From contig JABSRN010000080.1 of assembly GCA_013214025.1 (NCBI GenBank), forward strand, positions 1 to 64,000: a DNA stretch of 64,000 nt, read 5' to 3'. Made by a program: the position numbers and the translations under genes. The stretch is from Polyangiaceae bacterium. GTDB lineage: Bacteria > Myxococcota_A > Polyangia > Polyangiales > Polyangiaceae. Of the stretch, positions 42,522 to 51,072 are shown piece by piece. Under the pieces are notes generated by a model. That model saw nothing but the letters and a program-made list of their open reading frames with translations. It did no database searches and was not told the DNA's origin. How positions within the stretch are numbered: the first letter of the stretch is position 1; the number at the start of each line of letters is the position of its first letter.

Positions 42522-43661
42522 ATGAAGGATTGGTTGATCGGAATCGCGGTGTGCGCATTGCCGCTGGGCGCCGGCGCATTTCTGTGGCTCCGTCTGCGTC
42601 GCGCGATTTCTCTGAGTCGTCCGGTCGCGATCACCTCGGTGCTGGCGGGTTTTTCGGCGGCCTGGGCGGCTTATTACCTGCAGCTTCGCTTTTGGGGTTG
42701 GACGGGTCTGAGCTTGCAGACCAATCCGCTGGATCCGAGCTCAGCGTTGTTCGCGATGTTCTTGTTCGCGGCTCCCGTGGAGGAGGGCATCAAGACCCTC
42801 GCTGTGTGGCCGCTCTACGTCACTCGGCGCCTGGATACCAGCCAGCGCGGCATGGCGCTCGGCGGCCTGGCAGGTGCAGGTTTTGCTGCGGGGGAGATCC
42901 TCCGGGTGGTGGCGTTCGAAGGCCTATCCAACGAGATGGTGTTGCGCCTCGTCGCGGCAGCTCCGGGCCACGTATTTTTCGCGGGATGCTGGGCGTACTT
43001 CCTCGGAGGCCGCTTGAGAACCTTCTACTACCCTAGTGCGTGGATGGTCTCGATGTTGCTGCACGGGGTGTACAGCCACATCGTGTTCGGTCGCGGACCG
43101 GGATACATCGTGGCGGTGTTGCCCATGCTCGCCGTGATGGCGTGGGTAGCCTACGGCGCGTTGCGTGACATTACGCCGGAACCCCTCGGGCCCCTCTCGC
43201 GCACAGCACCGCTGTTGGCGCTTGCCGAAGCTCCGAGTCTGCGCGAGATGCGGCGTGCCTTGCGCCGAACCGATCAGCCATTGATGCTGCATTGGGTGGT
43301 CGTGGGCGGTTTGGTTACTGTGGGCATCATGATGGTGTCTTTGGCGGGCGCCGTGTACCTGGGTCATCAAGTGGGTATCGATTTTGCCGCGGCGAGCGAA
43401 GCCGACGTCACCTCTAACGGGCCTTTGGTCTTGTTGGGCAGCGCCGTGCTCGGGGCCTTCCCCTGTTCCGGCTACCTGGTCGCTCGGGCGAGTGGGACGA
43501 CCAGCGTTCTCGAACCCGCCATGGGAGCGGCGTTAGCGTTGGTGGCCGTGGTCGCCATGCTCAGCGTGACGGCTCCTATCGCCATTATTTTCGCGCTGGC
43601 GACAGCTCCCATCGCCTTCGGTTTGGCCTGTGGAGGCGCTTGGCTCGGGGTCGCGCGCTAG
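42522..43661 (+). CDS. PrsW-family intramembrane metalloprotease
   Basis: The start at 42522 (MKDWLIGIAVCALPLG) gives 379 aa. The PrsW core is present: PVEEGIKTLAVWPLY (EExxK), GGLAGAGFAAGE, the His-bearing APGHVFFAGCWAYFLG and MLLHGVYSH. These glutamates and histidines form the predicted metal site inside the membrane. At least seven or eight hydrophobic helices are visible. PrsW-type proteases cut membrane-embedded anti-sigma factors or related proteins. No sigma/anti-sigma pair lies nearby, so the target is unknown. The C-terminal extension (about 230-379) is not part of the usual core. Confidence 0.85.
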   Translation: MKDWLIGIAVCALPLGAGAFLWLRLRRAISLSRPVAITSVLAGFSAAWAAYYLQLRFWGWTGLSLQTNPLDPSSALFAMFLFAAPVEEGIKTLAVWPLYVTRRLDTSQRGMALGGLAGAGFAAGEILRVVAFEGLSNEMVLRLVAAAPGHVFFAGCWAYFLGGRLRTFYYPSAWMVSMLLHGVYSHIVFGRGPGYIVAVLPMLAVMAWVAYGALRDITPEPLGPLSRTAPLLALAEAPSLREMRRALRRTDQPLMLHWVVVGGLVTVGIMMVSLAGAVYLGHQVGIDFAAASEADVTSNGPLVLLGSAVLGAFPCSGYLVARASGTTSVLEPAMGAALALVAVVAMLSVTAPIAIIFALATAPIAFGLACGGAWLGVAR

Positions 43662-43792
43662 CTACCGCCCCGATTGGTCCGGCTCCCGCCCCGATGGAGA
43701 CAGCCGTTCAGTAAGCTCTTCCCGATCCGCATTGGCGCAGCCGGACCGGATGCACTACCGATGGCTCCTGAGCCGAGCTATAATCGCGGATC

Positions 43793-44653
43793 GTGGCCGA
43801 TACCCAATTCTCCATGTTTCCCAAGGCTCCGGCCGAGGAGGAGAAAGAGCCGAGCTTGGCGTCGAGGCTGGGCTCTCGAATGTTCGAGCGGCAGCAGGAC
43901 ATGGCACGACTATTCGGCACTTTGATCGGGGCGATGTCATCCATCTTCAGCCCCGGCGACGCGGCTCGCACCGTGTCGGTGAGGGTGGCGATTCGGCAGA
44001 TCTTCTTTACGGGTGTGCAGGCGCTTCCGCTGGTGGGCGTCATCGCAGTGTTTGTTGGCGCCACCACGGTCATCCAAGTCCAGTTGATGGCGGCAGCCCT
44101 CCCGACAGACTTTCTGGGGCGCATCCTGGTTGCGATCATTCTCCGTGAACTCGCGCCATTCGCTACAGCTGTAGTGGTAGCGGGGCGTTCAGGAACTGCG
44201 ATGGCCACCGAGCTCGGCAACATGAAGGCTAACTCTGAGATCCTCGGACTGGCTTCCGTGGGCATCGATCCCCTCCGCTTTATCGTATTTCCTCGCATCG
44301 TAGGAACCGTGGTGAGCGTGCTGGCACTCACCGTTTACTTTGGGGCGATGGCTCTGCTAGCCAGTTATGCCCTCAGTCAGATGATGGGTAGCTCCAGTTT
44401 TTCGGCGCTCAGTGGAGCCTTCAGCGACGCGTTGGTGCCCGAAGACCTCGCGCTGTTTCTGATCAAGGGCACGGGTCTCGGAACGATGGTGGGCTGGCTC
44501 TGCTGCCACTACGGCCTCGAAGTCCAAACCTCACCGACGGAAGTCCCTCAGATGGCAAGCCACGCCGTGGTGATGACCCTGGTGGCTTGTGTCATCTTCA
44601 ACACGGTGGTGACCGCCGGCTTCTACTGGATCGTGGGGCCGCCGGTTCATTAG
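43793..44653 (+). CDS. MlaE-type ABC transporter permease
   Basis: The permease has the MlaE/DUF140 fold signature: GVQALPLVGVIAVFVGATTVIQV, PTDFLGRILVAIILRELAPF, VVVAGRSGTAMATELGNMKANSEI and GIDPLRFIVFPRI. A GTG at 43793 is the start; no better ATG lies nearby. MlaE works with the ATPase MlaF and a periplasmic MCE protein (MlaD) in phospholipid transport between membranes. An ATPase gene lies 99 bp downstream, but no MCE-domain gene follows. Confidence 0.92.
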   Translation: MADTQFSMFPKAPAEEEKEPSLASRLGSRMFERQQDMARLFGTLIGAMSSIFSPGDAARTVSVRVAIRQIFFTGVQALPLVGVIAVFVGATTVIQVQLMAAALPTDFLGRILVAIILRELAPFATAVVVAGRSGTAMATELGNMKANSEILGLASVGIDPLRFIVFPRIVGTVVSVLALTVYFGAMALLASYALSQMMGSSSFSALSGAFSDALVPEDLALFLIKGTGLGTMVGWLCCHYGLEVQTSPTEVPQMASHAVVMTLVACVIFNTVVTAGFYWIVGPPVH

Positions 44654-44734
44654 TAGAGGAATCCCGCAGGATTGTTACTCGGGAGCTGACATTGGTTTGG
44701 CTCCGGGGGCCCTCTAGTTCTATCCTCGCAGGCG

Positions 44735-45457
44735 GTGGCGTCAGGAATTACCATGAGGAGTGTATCGTTCCGGCACGGCGAGACGATCGTGCTGGATAAC
44801 ACGAGTCTTCATGTGCCCAAGGGCGCCATGTGCGTGGTGACGGGCGCCAATGCGTCGGGCAAGTCCACGCTGCTCTATGTCAGCGCCGGGCTGGTTAAAC
44901 CCGAGTCCGGCGACTGCACCTTGGGCGGCCACCGGGCAAACCTCAACCGACCCAGTGAATTGTTCCGCAAGGGGATCCGGCTTGGCCTGGTGTTTCAGGA
45001 GGGGGGCATGCTCTCGAATATGAATGCTTTGGCGAATGTCGCTTTGCCGCTTCGCTATCACGCTGATGTGCTGGGCATTTCGGTTCGCGAGATAGAGCAA
45101 CGAGCCCGGGCCGCGCTGGATCGCGTAGGCCTGACGCGCTCGGAGATGTACTCGTTGCCAGCGCATCTATCTTTCGGTGTACGGAAACGCCTGGCGCTGG
45201 CCCGCGCGATCGCGCTGAATCCGAATTTCTTCTTCTTTGACGACCCTGATGTGGGGTTGGACCAGGACACCGCCGCCATTGTGCAAGAAATATTGTGTCG
45301 CTATCGAGACGATCCGGAGGTGACGTGTTTGGTCGCGACCAATCGAGACATCTTGGTGGATCGACTCGGGGTACCGGGCTACACCCTCCAAAATGGACGT
45401 CTGTATGAACGGGTTCGCCCCCGATCGGTGCCTCCGAGTTCCCAACGCCTCGCGTAG
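44735..45457 (+). CDS. ABC transporter ATP-binding protein, degenerate MlaF-like
   Basis: This 240-aa protein has Walker A (GANASGKSTLL, about 38-48), a Q-loop (FQEGGML), the signature LSFGVRKRLALARA and Walker B FFFFDDPDVGLD. Three departures stand out: LSGG is LSFG, the catalytic Glu after Walker B is Asp170, and the H-loop His is Asn203 (VATNRDI). ATP hydrolysis is probably weakened. It is the ATPase partner expected for the MlaE-type permease just upstream. The GTG start at 44735 preserves the first beta-strand; an ATG at 44753 has an AGGAA site and is a competing start. Confidence 0.85.
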   Translation: MASGITMRSVSFRHGETIVLDNTSLHVPKGAMCVVTGANASGKSTLLYVSAGLVKPESGDCTLGGHRANLNRPSELFRKGIRLGLVFQEGGMLSNMNALANVALPLRYHADVLGISVREIEQRARAALDRVGLTRSEMYSLPAHLSFGVRKRLALARAIALNPNFFFFDDPDVGLDQDTAAIVQEILCRYRDDPEVTCLVATNRDILVDRLGVPGYTLQNGRLYERVRPRSVPPSSQRLA

Positions 45458-46102
45458 GTGGCTGGCGTCGTGAAAGGGCCGATACTCGATCCCGAGCTGG
45501 AAGCGGATCTACGACGCCGGGCCAAGATCGCCTTGCGAAAGCGTTACCGTGCGCTTCGCGCGTCGGTGCCGGCGCCTGCCCGCCTGATCCGTAGCCAACG
45601 CATCTGCGAATTCGCGGCTCAGCTTGAGGCCTTCCGCGCAGCCCGGTCGGTGGCCTTGTACTGGCCCGTTGCCGATAGCGGGGAGGTCGACCTAGGCGGT
45701 CTTGACGCTCTGGCGAGAGAGCAGGGCAAACAGGTTTATTATCCCTGTATGGCTCCCATCGACGGCGGATTCAGCACGGGGTTTCGCGCGACGGACAACG
45801 TGGAACAACTGCAGCTCCGTGGACAAAAGTTTTGCGAGCCGGAACCCACCGCTGCGCTGGCCACTCGCGATGACATCGATCTCGTATTTGTGCCCGCCCT
45901 GGCGATTGATCCCCGGGGCTACCGTTTGGGTTTTGGCTCAGGCTTCTATGACGTGACCTTGCCAGATCATTGCCCGCCCGCTTCCACTGTGGCGGTGGTC
46001 TTCGATTTTCAGATGGTGGGGGAGCTACCCAATGAACCCCATGACGTGCTGATTGACAGCTGGGTGACAGATCGCGGCAGCTACCAGCGTGCCGAGTCCT
46101 AG
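45458..46102 (+). CDS. 5-formyltetrahydrofolate cyclo-ligase
   Basis: The enzyme converts 5-formyl-THF plus ATP to 5,10-methenyl-THF in one-carbon metabolism. The 214-aa protein shows RKRYRALRASVP near the N-terminus, the middle strand ALYWPVADSGEV and the late RLGFGSGFYDVTL, the family's GxGxGYYD loop. A GTG starts immediately after the ABC ATPase stop, so it may be translationally coupled, although the functions are unrelated. Confidence 0.9.
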   Translation: MAGVVKGPILDPELEADLRRRAKIALRKRYRALRASVPAPARLIRSQRICEFAAQLEAFRAARSVALYWPVADSGEVDLGGLDALAREQGKQVYYPCMAPIDGGFSTGFRATDNVEQLQLRGQKFCEPEPTAALATRDDIDLVFVPALAIDPRGYRLGFGSGFYDVTLPDHCPPASTVAVVFDFQMVGELPNEPHDVLIDSWVTDRGSYQRAES

Positions 46103-46131
46103 TCAGCGCCGAGTCCCGCGCAGCCGTTGGG

Positions 46132-46677
46132 TTATTCCGCGGTCGATTCGCAGCACTTCCGGCACATGCCGTATAGCTCGTGTCGGTGGCTCGTCACTTT
46201 GAAGCCATGACGCTGGGCGACGCGGTCTTGTAGCTCCTCGATCAGGGGTTCTTCGAACTCGGTAATGTGCCCACAGCGCTGACAAATCAAATGGTCGTGA
46301 TGGTGGGATTCGTCGGAGATCTCGTAGCGCGTATAGCCGTCGCCAAACTTTCTCTCCTCCACCACGCCGGCTTCGGTCAGCATCTTCATGGTGCGGTAAA
46401 CCGTGGCGTAACCGATATGTTTGTCGGTTTTTCGGACGGTTTCTAGGAGTTCGTCGAGGGTGCTGTGCTCGGGGGCGTTGATGATCGTCGTCAGAATCGC
46501 GCGGCGTTGCCCGGTGAGTCGGAGCCCTCGGCGGTCCATATACTCGGTGAGTTTGGTCCAGAGCGCGGCACCGGCGTCATGTCGGCTCTCTTGGGCGGCT
46601 GAGGAATCGGTGCTTGAGGAATCCGGCCTACCCGGCGGAGCCGAGGATGCGGTGGTCTTGCTGTCCCCGGTAGCCAC
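46132..46677 (-). CDS. fur: Fur-family metalloregulator
   Basis: The winged-helix DNA-binding domain (about 35-110) contains LRLTGQRRAILTTII, DELLETVRKTDKHIGYATVYRTM (quoted as KHIGYATVYRTM) and GVVEERKFGDGYTRYEI. The dimerisation domain has HHHDHLICQRCGHITEF and a C-terminal CRKC, giving two Cys pairs for structural zinc and a His-rich metal site. The Fur family includes Fur, Zur, Mur and PerR; which metal it senses cannot be read from this sequence. A Ser/Ala-rich N-terminal extension is present. It lies 34 bp after the degenerate P-type ATPase. Confidence 0.9.
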   Translation of the reverse strand: MATGDSKTTASSAPPGRPDSSSTDSSAAQESRHDAGAALWTKLTEYMDRRGLRLTGQRRAILTTIINAPEHSTLDELLETVRKTDKHIGYATVYRTMKMLTEAGVVEERKFGDGYTRYEISDESHHHDHLICQRCGHITEFEEPLIEELQDRVAQRHGFKVTSHRHELYGMCRKCCESTAE

Positions 46678-46711
46678 TCTGAACTGGGTATGGGGCTTTG
46701 TGGCCTTGCGG

Positions 46712-48895
46712 TCAAGGACGTCGAATCAGGGAAACAGCGGCTCCGGTGCCAAACAGGGTCGCCAGGGGCGCTAGTAGGGCGGGGGCGCCGAGAGCGACAG
46801 CTAAACAGGCGGTGGCGGCTGGGGCCCCAACAGCGAGCAATCCCAGACGCGCGTCCCGCCTCGAGCGCTTGGCTACTCGGATGGCTGATGCGGCGCCACG
46901 GACGTCGCTGGAGGCGAGCTGGACGTGATACTCGGCCCAGCTGGACCCAGCCACGCCCAGAACGACCGATACGTTTGCCGCCGCGAGGCTGGCGTCGTCC
47001 CTGGGACTGGTGCCGATGGCAGCGACGACGGCGCCGCTGTCGACGAGACGTGTGACCTCGGCTCCACGATCTCCAGGCAATACTTCGGGTCGCAGATGCT
47101 CGATGTCGACCGCACGGCCCAAGGCCTCGCAGGTATCGCGGGAATCCCCGGAGAGAAGGACGGGCTCGACCCCCACATCCAGCAGGTACTGTACGGCGGC
47201 TCGGGCTCCCGGGCGCAGTCCGTCCTGGAGACTCAGCATGCCCACCACTCGGCTACCGAGGGCGATCAACCGCACGCTGCGCCCCATGGCTTCATGCGAG
47301 TTGATGCGTGCCTCGACCGACGCGACACTTATTCGCTCGCGCAGCATCAGTCCACGCGTACCCGAGGTGAGAGCTTCTCCTGAAGAAGCGACCGCCGTGA
47401 CGCCGAGTCCCGGGATTCGATCGTGGCTGCGTACGGCGTCCGCGACGATGTCACGATCTCTCGCGGCCCGTTGAATTGCGATGCCGATTGGGTGTGTACT
47501 GCCTGCCTCTGCGCCCGCGAGTAGAGACAACACATTGTTGGCGCTATGTTTGCCGAAGGATTCGACCCCCGCCACCTCCGGTTCACCGAGGAGCAGAGTG
47601 CCGCGAGCGCAAAACACCGCGCTGGTGACGCGCCCGGCATGTTCGAAAGCTTCGGCCGTGCGGAACGCGATTCCCTTGCGTAGAGCCCGGAGCACTCCGG
47701 ACAGGGCGTGCACCGCGGCGATTTCCGCCACACCGGCTCCGGCGAAGGCACTGAAGGTCGCCAGCCCAGCAGCTGCGGCAACCACCCCATCGACCTCACC
47801 GAGGTAGGCGGTCCCCAGAGTGACGAGGGCGGCTAAGGCTCCCCCCCGCACAGCGCCGCGGCGACCCAATTGAGCCAGAGGGGCGCTGAGATCCGCCCGT
47901 CGATGGGGGTCGGTTACCAAACGCATCCAGGCGCAGTCGGTCCCTGTCCACGATGCCACCAGGCGCAGAGTCCCCGTTCGAATTTTAGCGCCGGCAGTGA
48001 GCGGGTCGCCGACGGTGCGGGCCTCAGTGGTTTCGGCGCCGCGGAACGGTGCGACCTCCGCGTCTCCCGCCACGACGGTCGCGTCCACGGGCACGATATC
48101 TCCGGCGCGCACGATGATCTCTTCGCCCGGTCGGATCTCGGTGGCTTCGACGGGGGCGGTTTCGGAGCCAAACACGCGGGTTGCGACACCGCTCAAGTCT
48201 CGGCGGATCTGTTCGCGTTCGACCTTGAGTGGTCGCGAGACCCGGCGAATGAGCCACTGCTGGGTGGCAACCGCGGCGATCACCACGCCCGTCGTCGCGA
48301 GTACGGCGCTAGTTTCTGGGTCTCCGCTGAGGCGAGCGTAGAGCGCCAAGGCGCACAGAAGCATCGGCCCGCCTAGCTCTACTGCCGGCTGTAGTTCGAC
48401 GGGATCCCGTTCACGTAGAACCGCCCGGGCGAGCAGCGCGCCCAGCCCGATGAGCGCGAGCGACAACCGTGCGTTGAGGGCACCGCTGGTGCTGCCGGCC
48501 AGGCTGAGGGCCAGGCAGAGCGAACCGCAGCCGGCGGCGCCCCCCTGCAGGATTTCGCTCAGATTGCGGGGCTCGGAGGCTAGCGTTTCATCGGCCGTAT
48601 CCAAGGGCGGCCCAGGCGACCACGATTCGACCGAATCCGGCAGCGGGAGATTGGCCGGATCGCTTCCGTGGCCGGGAGCTGCCGACGGGCGGTCCACCCC
48701 GAGCTCGAAGAGTACGGGGTCCGGTTCCGGTGGTTCATACTCGGTGCGGCAGGGTACGCTGCAAAAGTAGTGGAAGCGGTCGTCAAAGATGGCGACTCGC
48801 ATGGCCCGCAAAGGGTCCACGGGGCCATCGCAGCCCGAACATCTCCCGCCCTCGTTCCGCGGAAGATCCGCGGTGTCGAGAAAGCCTTCAGCCAT
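46712..48895 (-). CDS. Degenerate P1B-type ATPase with N-terminal zinc-ribbon (pseudo-ATPase)
   Basis: The 727-aa frame keeps the heavy-metal ATPase plan: an N-terminal Cys-x2-Cys...Cys-x3-Cys ribbon (CSGC and CSVPC, about 19-50), membrane helices, an actuator (GEEIIVRAGDIVPVDA), P and N domains (THPIGIA, LLSGDSRDT) and a final helix pair. The catalytic motifs are altered. The phospho-Asp of DKTGT is Cys429 (VFCARGT), the CPC of helix 6 is Ala-Gly-Ala (385-387), TGES is not recognisable, and GDGxND is GTSPRD (628-633). Metal transport by the normal mechanism is unlikely. It overlaps the argF stop by 8 bases and is followed by a Fur-type regulator. Confidence 0.85.
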   Translation of the reverse strand: MAEGFLDTADLPRNEGGRCSGCDGPVDPLRAMRVAIFDDRFHYFCSVPCRTEYEPPEPDPVLFELGVDRPSAAPGHGSDPANLPLPDSVESWSPGPPLDTADETLASEPRNLSEILQGGAAGCGSLCLALSLAGSTSGALNARLSLALIGLGALLARAVLRERDPVELQPAVELGGPMLLCALALYARLSGDPETSAVLATTGVVIAAVATQQWLIRRVSRPLKVEREQIRRDLSGVATRVFGSETAPVEATEIRPGEEIIVRAGDIVPVDATVVAGDAEVAPFRGAETTEARTVGDPLTAGAKIRTGTLRLVASWTGTDCAWMRLVTDPHRRADLSAPLAQLGRRGAVRGGALAALVTLGTAYLGEVDGVVAAAAGLATFSAFAGAGVAEIAAVHALSGVLRALRKGIAFRTAEAFEHAGRVTSAVFCARGTLLLGEPEVAGVESFGKHSANNVLSLLAGAEAGSTHPIGIAIQRAARDRDIVADAVRSHDRIPGLGVTAVASSGEALTSGTRGLMLRERISVASVEARINSHEAMGRSVRLIALGSRVVGMLSLQDGLRPGARAAVQYLLDVGVEPVLLSGDSRDTCEALGRAVDIEHLRPEVLPGDRGAEVTRLVDSGAVVAAIGTSPRDDASLAAANVSVVLGVAGSSWAEYHVQLASSDVRGAASAIRVAKRSRRDARLGLLAVGAPAATACLAVALGAPALLAPLATLFGTGAAVSLIRRP

Positions 48896-49805
48896 CGTCT
48901 TCGAGGGCCCAAGCGAGAGCGGCTTTTGCGGTGTGCAAACGAGCCTCTGCTTGATCCCACACGAAACTGCGCGGGCCGTCGATCACTTCGGCACTGATTT
49001 CTTCCCCGCGATGGGCCGGAAGGCAGTGAAGCACCATGACCTCAGGGCTGGCGACGTCAACGAGGACCTGGTTCACCTGCGTGCCAGCGAAGGCCGCCAG
49101 GCGTTGGGCGGCCTCTTCTTCTTGTCCCATGCTGGCGAAGACGTCGGTGCTGATGACGTCAGCTTCTCGGCAGGCCTCCTTGGGGTCCCGCAGAATGCTG
49201 ATCTTGCCGCCGCGTTCTTTGGCGAGGGAGACTTGCTTGGGATCGGGATCGTAACCCTCCGGGCACGCGAGACGCAGATCTAGCTGCAGTAGCCCGGCGG
49301 CTTCGATCCAACTATTCGCCATATTGTTGCCGTCGCCGACCCAGACGAATTGCAGCCCGTCCAGTTGCTTTCGTACGCCGCAGACGGTTTGCAGATCGGC
49401 GAGCAGCTGCATGGGGTGCCCGCTATCGGACAGGGCGTTGAGCACTGGGACACTCGAGTGCTCGGCCATGGATTCTAGGCGATCGTGCCCGAAGGTACGA
49501 AAGGTCACCCCGTGCACCATGCGAGACAAGACGCGGCTGGTATCGGAAATAGGCTCGCCCCGACCGAGTTGAATGGCAGAACTCGTCAGCGCAATGGGGT
49601 TCCCGCCCAGTTCGGCGACGGCGACCTCTAGGGACAGCCGGGTACGAGTTGACGCTTTCTCGAACACCAGGGCGATGGATTTCCCTGTGAGCGGTTTGGC
49701 GTGTTTGTCCGTACCCCGCACGGATTTGAAGTGGTCGGCGGAATCGAGCATGGCGAGCAGTCCGTCGCGCCCGAGATCTGAAAGGCTGAGTAGATGTCGT
49801 GTCAT
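48888..49805 (-). CDS. argF: Ornithine carbamoyltransferase
   Basis: ArgF makes citrulline from ornithine and carbamoyl phosphate in arginine synthesis. The 305-aa protein has the carbamoyl-phosphate loop STRTRLSLEVA (about 53), FRTFGHDRLE, and the ornithine-side HCLPAHRGEEIS (about 265). Its ATG overlaps the argD stop by 4 bases, and its 3' end overlaps the P-type ATPase start, so all three are translationally coupled. Confidence 0.97.
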   Translation of the reverse strand: MTRHLLSLSDLGRDGLLAMLDSADHFKSVRGTDKHAKPLTGKSIALVFEKASTRTRLSLEVAVAELGGNPIALTSSAIQLGRGEPISDTSRVLSRMVHGVTFRTFGHDRLESMAEHSSVPVLNALSDSGHPMQLLADLQTVCGVRKQLDGLQFVWVGDGNNMANSWIEAAGLLQLDLRLACPEGYDPDPKQVSLAKERGGKISILRDPKEACREADVISTDVFASMGQEEEAAQRLAAFAGTQVNQVLVDVASPEVMVLHCLPAHRGEEISAEVIDGPRSFVWDQAEARLHTAKAALAWALEDDG

Positions 49806-51013
49806 GACAATTCTCCAAGTACCTGGTCTACGATGTCGACGCCCTCACCTAATTGTTCGGTCGTGACCGTGAGACAGGGCGAGAAGCGCAGAGATTGGCC
49901 GCCCGCAAGAGTGAGCAGCAGCCCCTTCTCGCGGAGAGATCCGAGCACGCTACGGGCGTCTACGGTGTCGGCCAGTTCGACGGCTTGTAGGAGTCCAATG
50001 CCCCGGGTGGCCGCAACGTGCTTGGGGTGTTTTTTCTGAAGCGCAGTGAGCTTCGTCGCTAGCCACTCGCCCTTCGTTTTGGCCTGACCCATCAGGTCGT
50101 CCTTTTCCAAGGTTCGCAGCACCGCGAGGGCGACAGCTGAGCACAGCGGGTTCCCGCCAAAGGTAGAGCCGTGGCTGCCCGGGGGCAGGGCGTCGGCAAG
50201 TTTTTCCTGACACAACATGGCGCCGATGGGCACGCCGCCGCCGAGGGCTTTGGCCAGAGCGACCGCGTCCGCTTTGACCCCGAAGTGGTGAGCGGCGAGG
50301 AAGGAGCCGGTGCGCCCGACACCCGTCTGCACTTCGTCAAAAATTAACAGTGCGCCGTGATCGTCGGCGAGCTTTCGGAGCGTCGCTAGAAAACCATCGG
50401 GTGCGGGACGGACACCCCCTTCGCCTTGAATCGGCTCGACGAGAATGGCGGCGACATCGGGGCCCATCGCAGCGCTTACCGCATCGGCATCGCCGAAGGG
50501 CACATGGGTCACGCCGCCGATGGGACCGAAGCCCTCGCGGTATCCGGCCTGACCGGTCGCCGTCAGTGCGCCGAGGGTACGACCGTGAAATGATTTTTCG
50601 AAGGCGATGACGCGGTGGCGGTTCTTGTCACCCTGATTCCAAAAATGGCGACGGCTCAACTTCAGCAATGCTTCGATGGCCTCCGTTCCGGAATTGCAAA
50701 ATAGCGCGCGGCTCATGCCGGCGAGTCGACAGAGGACCTCTGCCAGCTGGAGGTTTTTGTCCGTGTAGTAGTAGTTGGACACGTGCATGAGGCTCGCTGC
50801 CTGATCGCTGATCGCAGAGACGATGGCGGGATGGGCGTGCCCCAAGGTGTTGACGGCAATGCCGGCGTACAGGTCCAGGTAGCGCTTGCCGCTCAGATCC
50901 CACATCTCCGCACCATCGCCGCGGACCATCACGAGCTCAGGCTGGCGATAATTCGGGTACAGGTTTTTGGACAGCGGGAGGAGCTCCGCGCTGTTCGAAT
51001 CTGTGGCTGTCAT
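49802..51013 (-). CDS. argD: Acetylornithine aminotransferase
   Basis: ArgD is a PLP enzyme converting N-acetylglutamate semialdehyde to N-acetylornithine. The 403-aa class III aminotransferase has ALFCNSGTEAIEALLKLSRR (quoted as LFCNSGTEAIEALLK), the cofactor-binding LLIFDEVQTGVGRTG and the Schiff-base lysine in ALAKALGGGVPIG. It sits at the head of the argD-argF pair, 59 bp after a HAD phosphatase gene. No promoter for it was evident in that gap. Confidence 0.95.
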   Translation of the reverse strand: MTATDSNSAELLPLSKNLYPNYRQPELVMVRGDGAEMWDLSGKRYLDLYAGIAVNTLGHAHPAIVSAISDQAASLMHVSNYYYTDKNLQLAEVLCRLAGMSRALFCNSGTEAIEALLKLSRRHFWNQGDKNRHRVIAFEKSFHGRTLGALTATGQAGYREGFGPIGGVTHVPFGDADAVSAAMGPDVAAILVEPIQGEGGVRPAPDGFLATLRKLADDHGALLIFDEVQTGVGRTGSFLAAHHFGVKADAVALAKALGGGVPIGAMLCQEKLADALPPGSHGSTFGGNPLCSAVALAVLRTLEKDDLMGQAKTKGEWLATKLTALQKKHPKHVAATRGIGLLQAVELADTVDARSVLGSLREKGLLLTLAGGQSLRFSPCLTVTTEQLGEGVDIVDQVLGELS

Positions 51014-51072
51014 CCGAGACTTTTAGCGCCAGCGAGGCGCTGAGTCGAGCCTGAGCGTGCCCTGGCGAGCGC

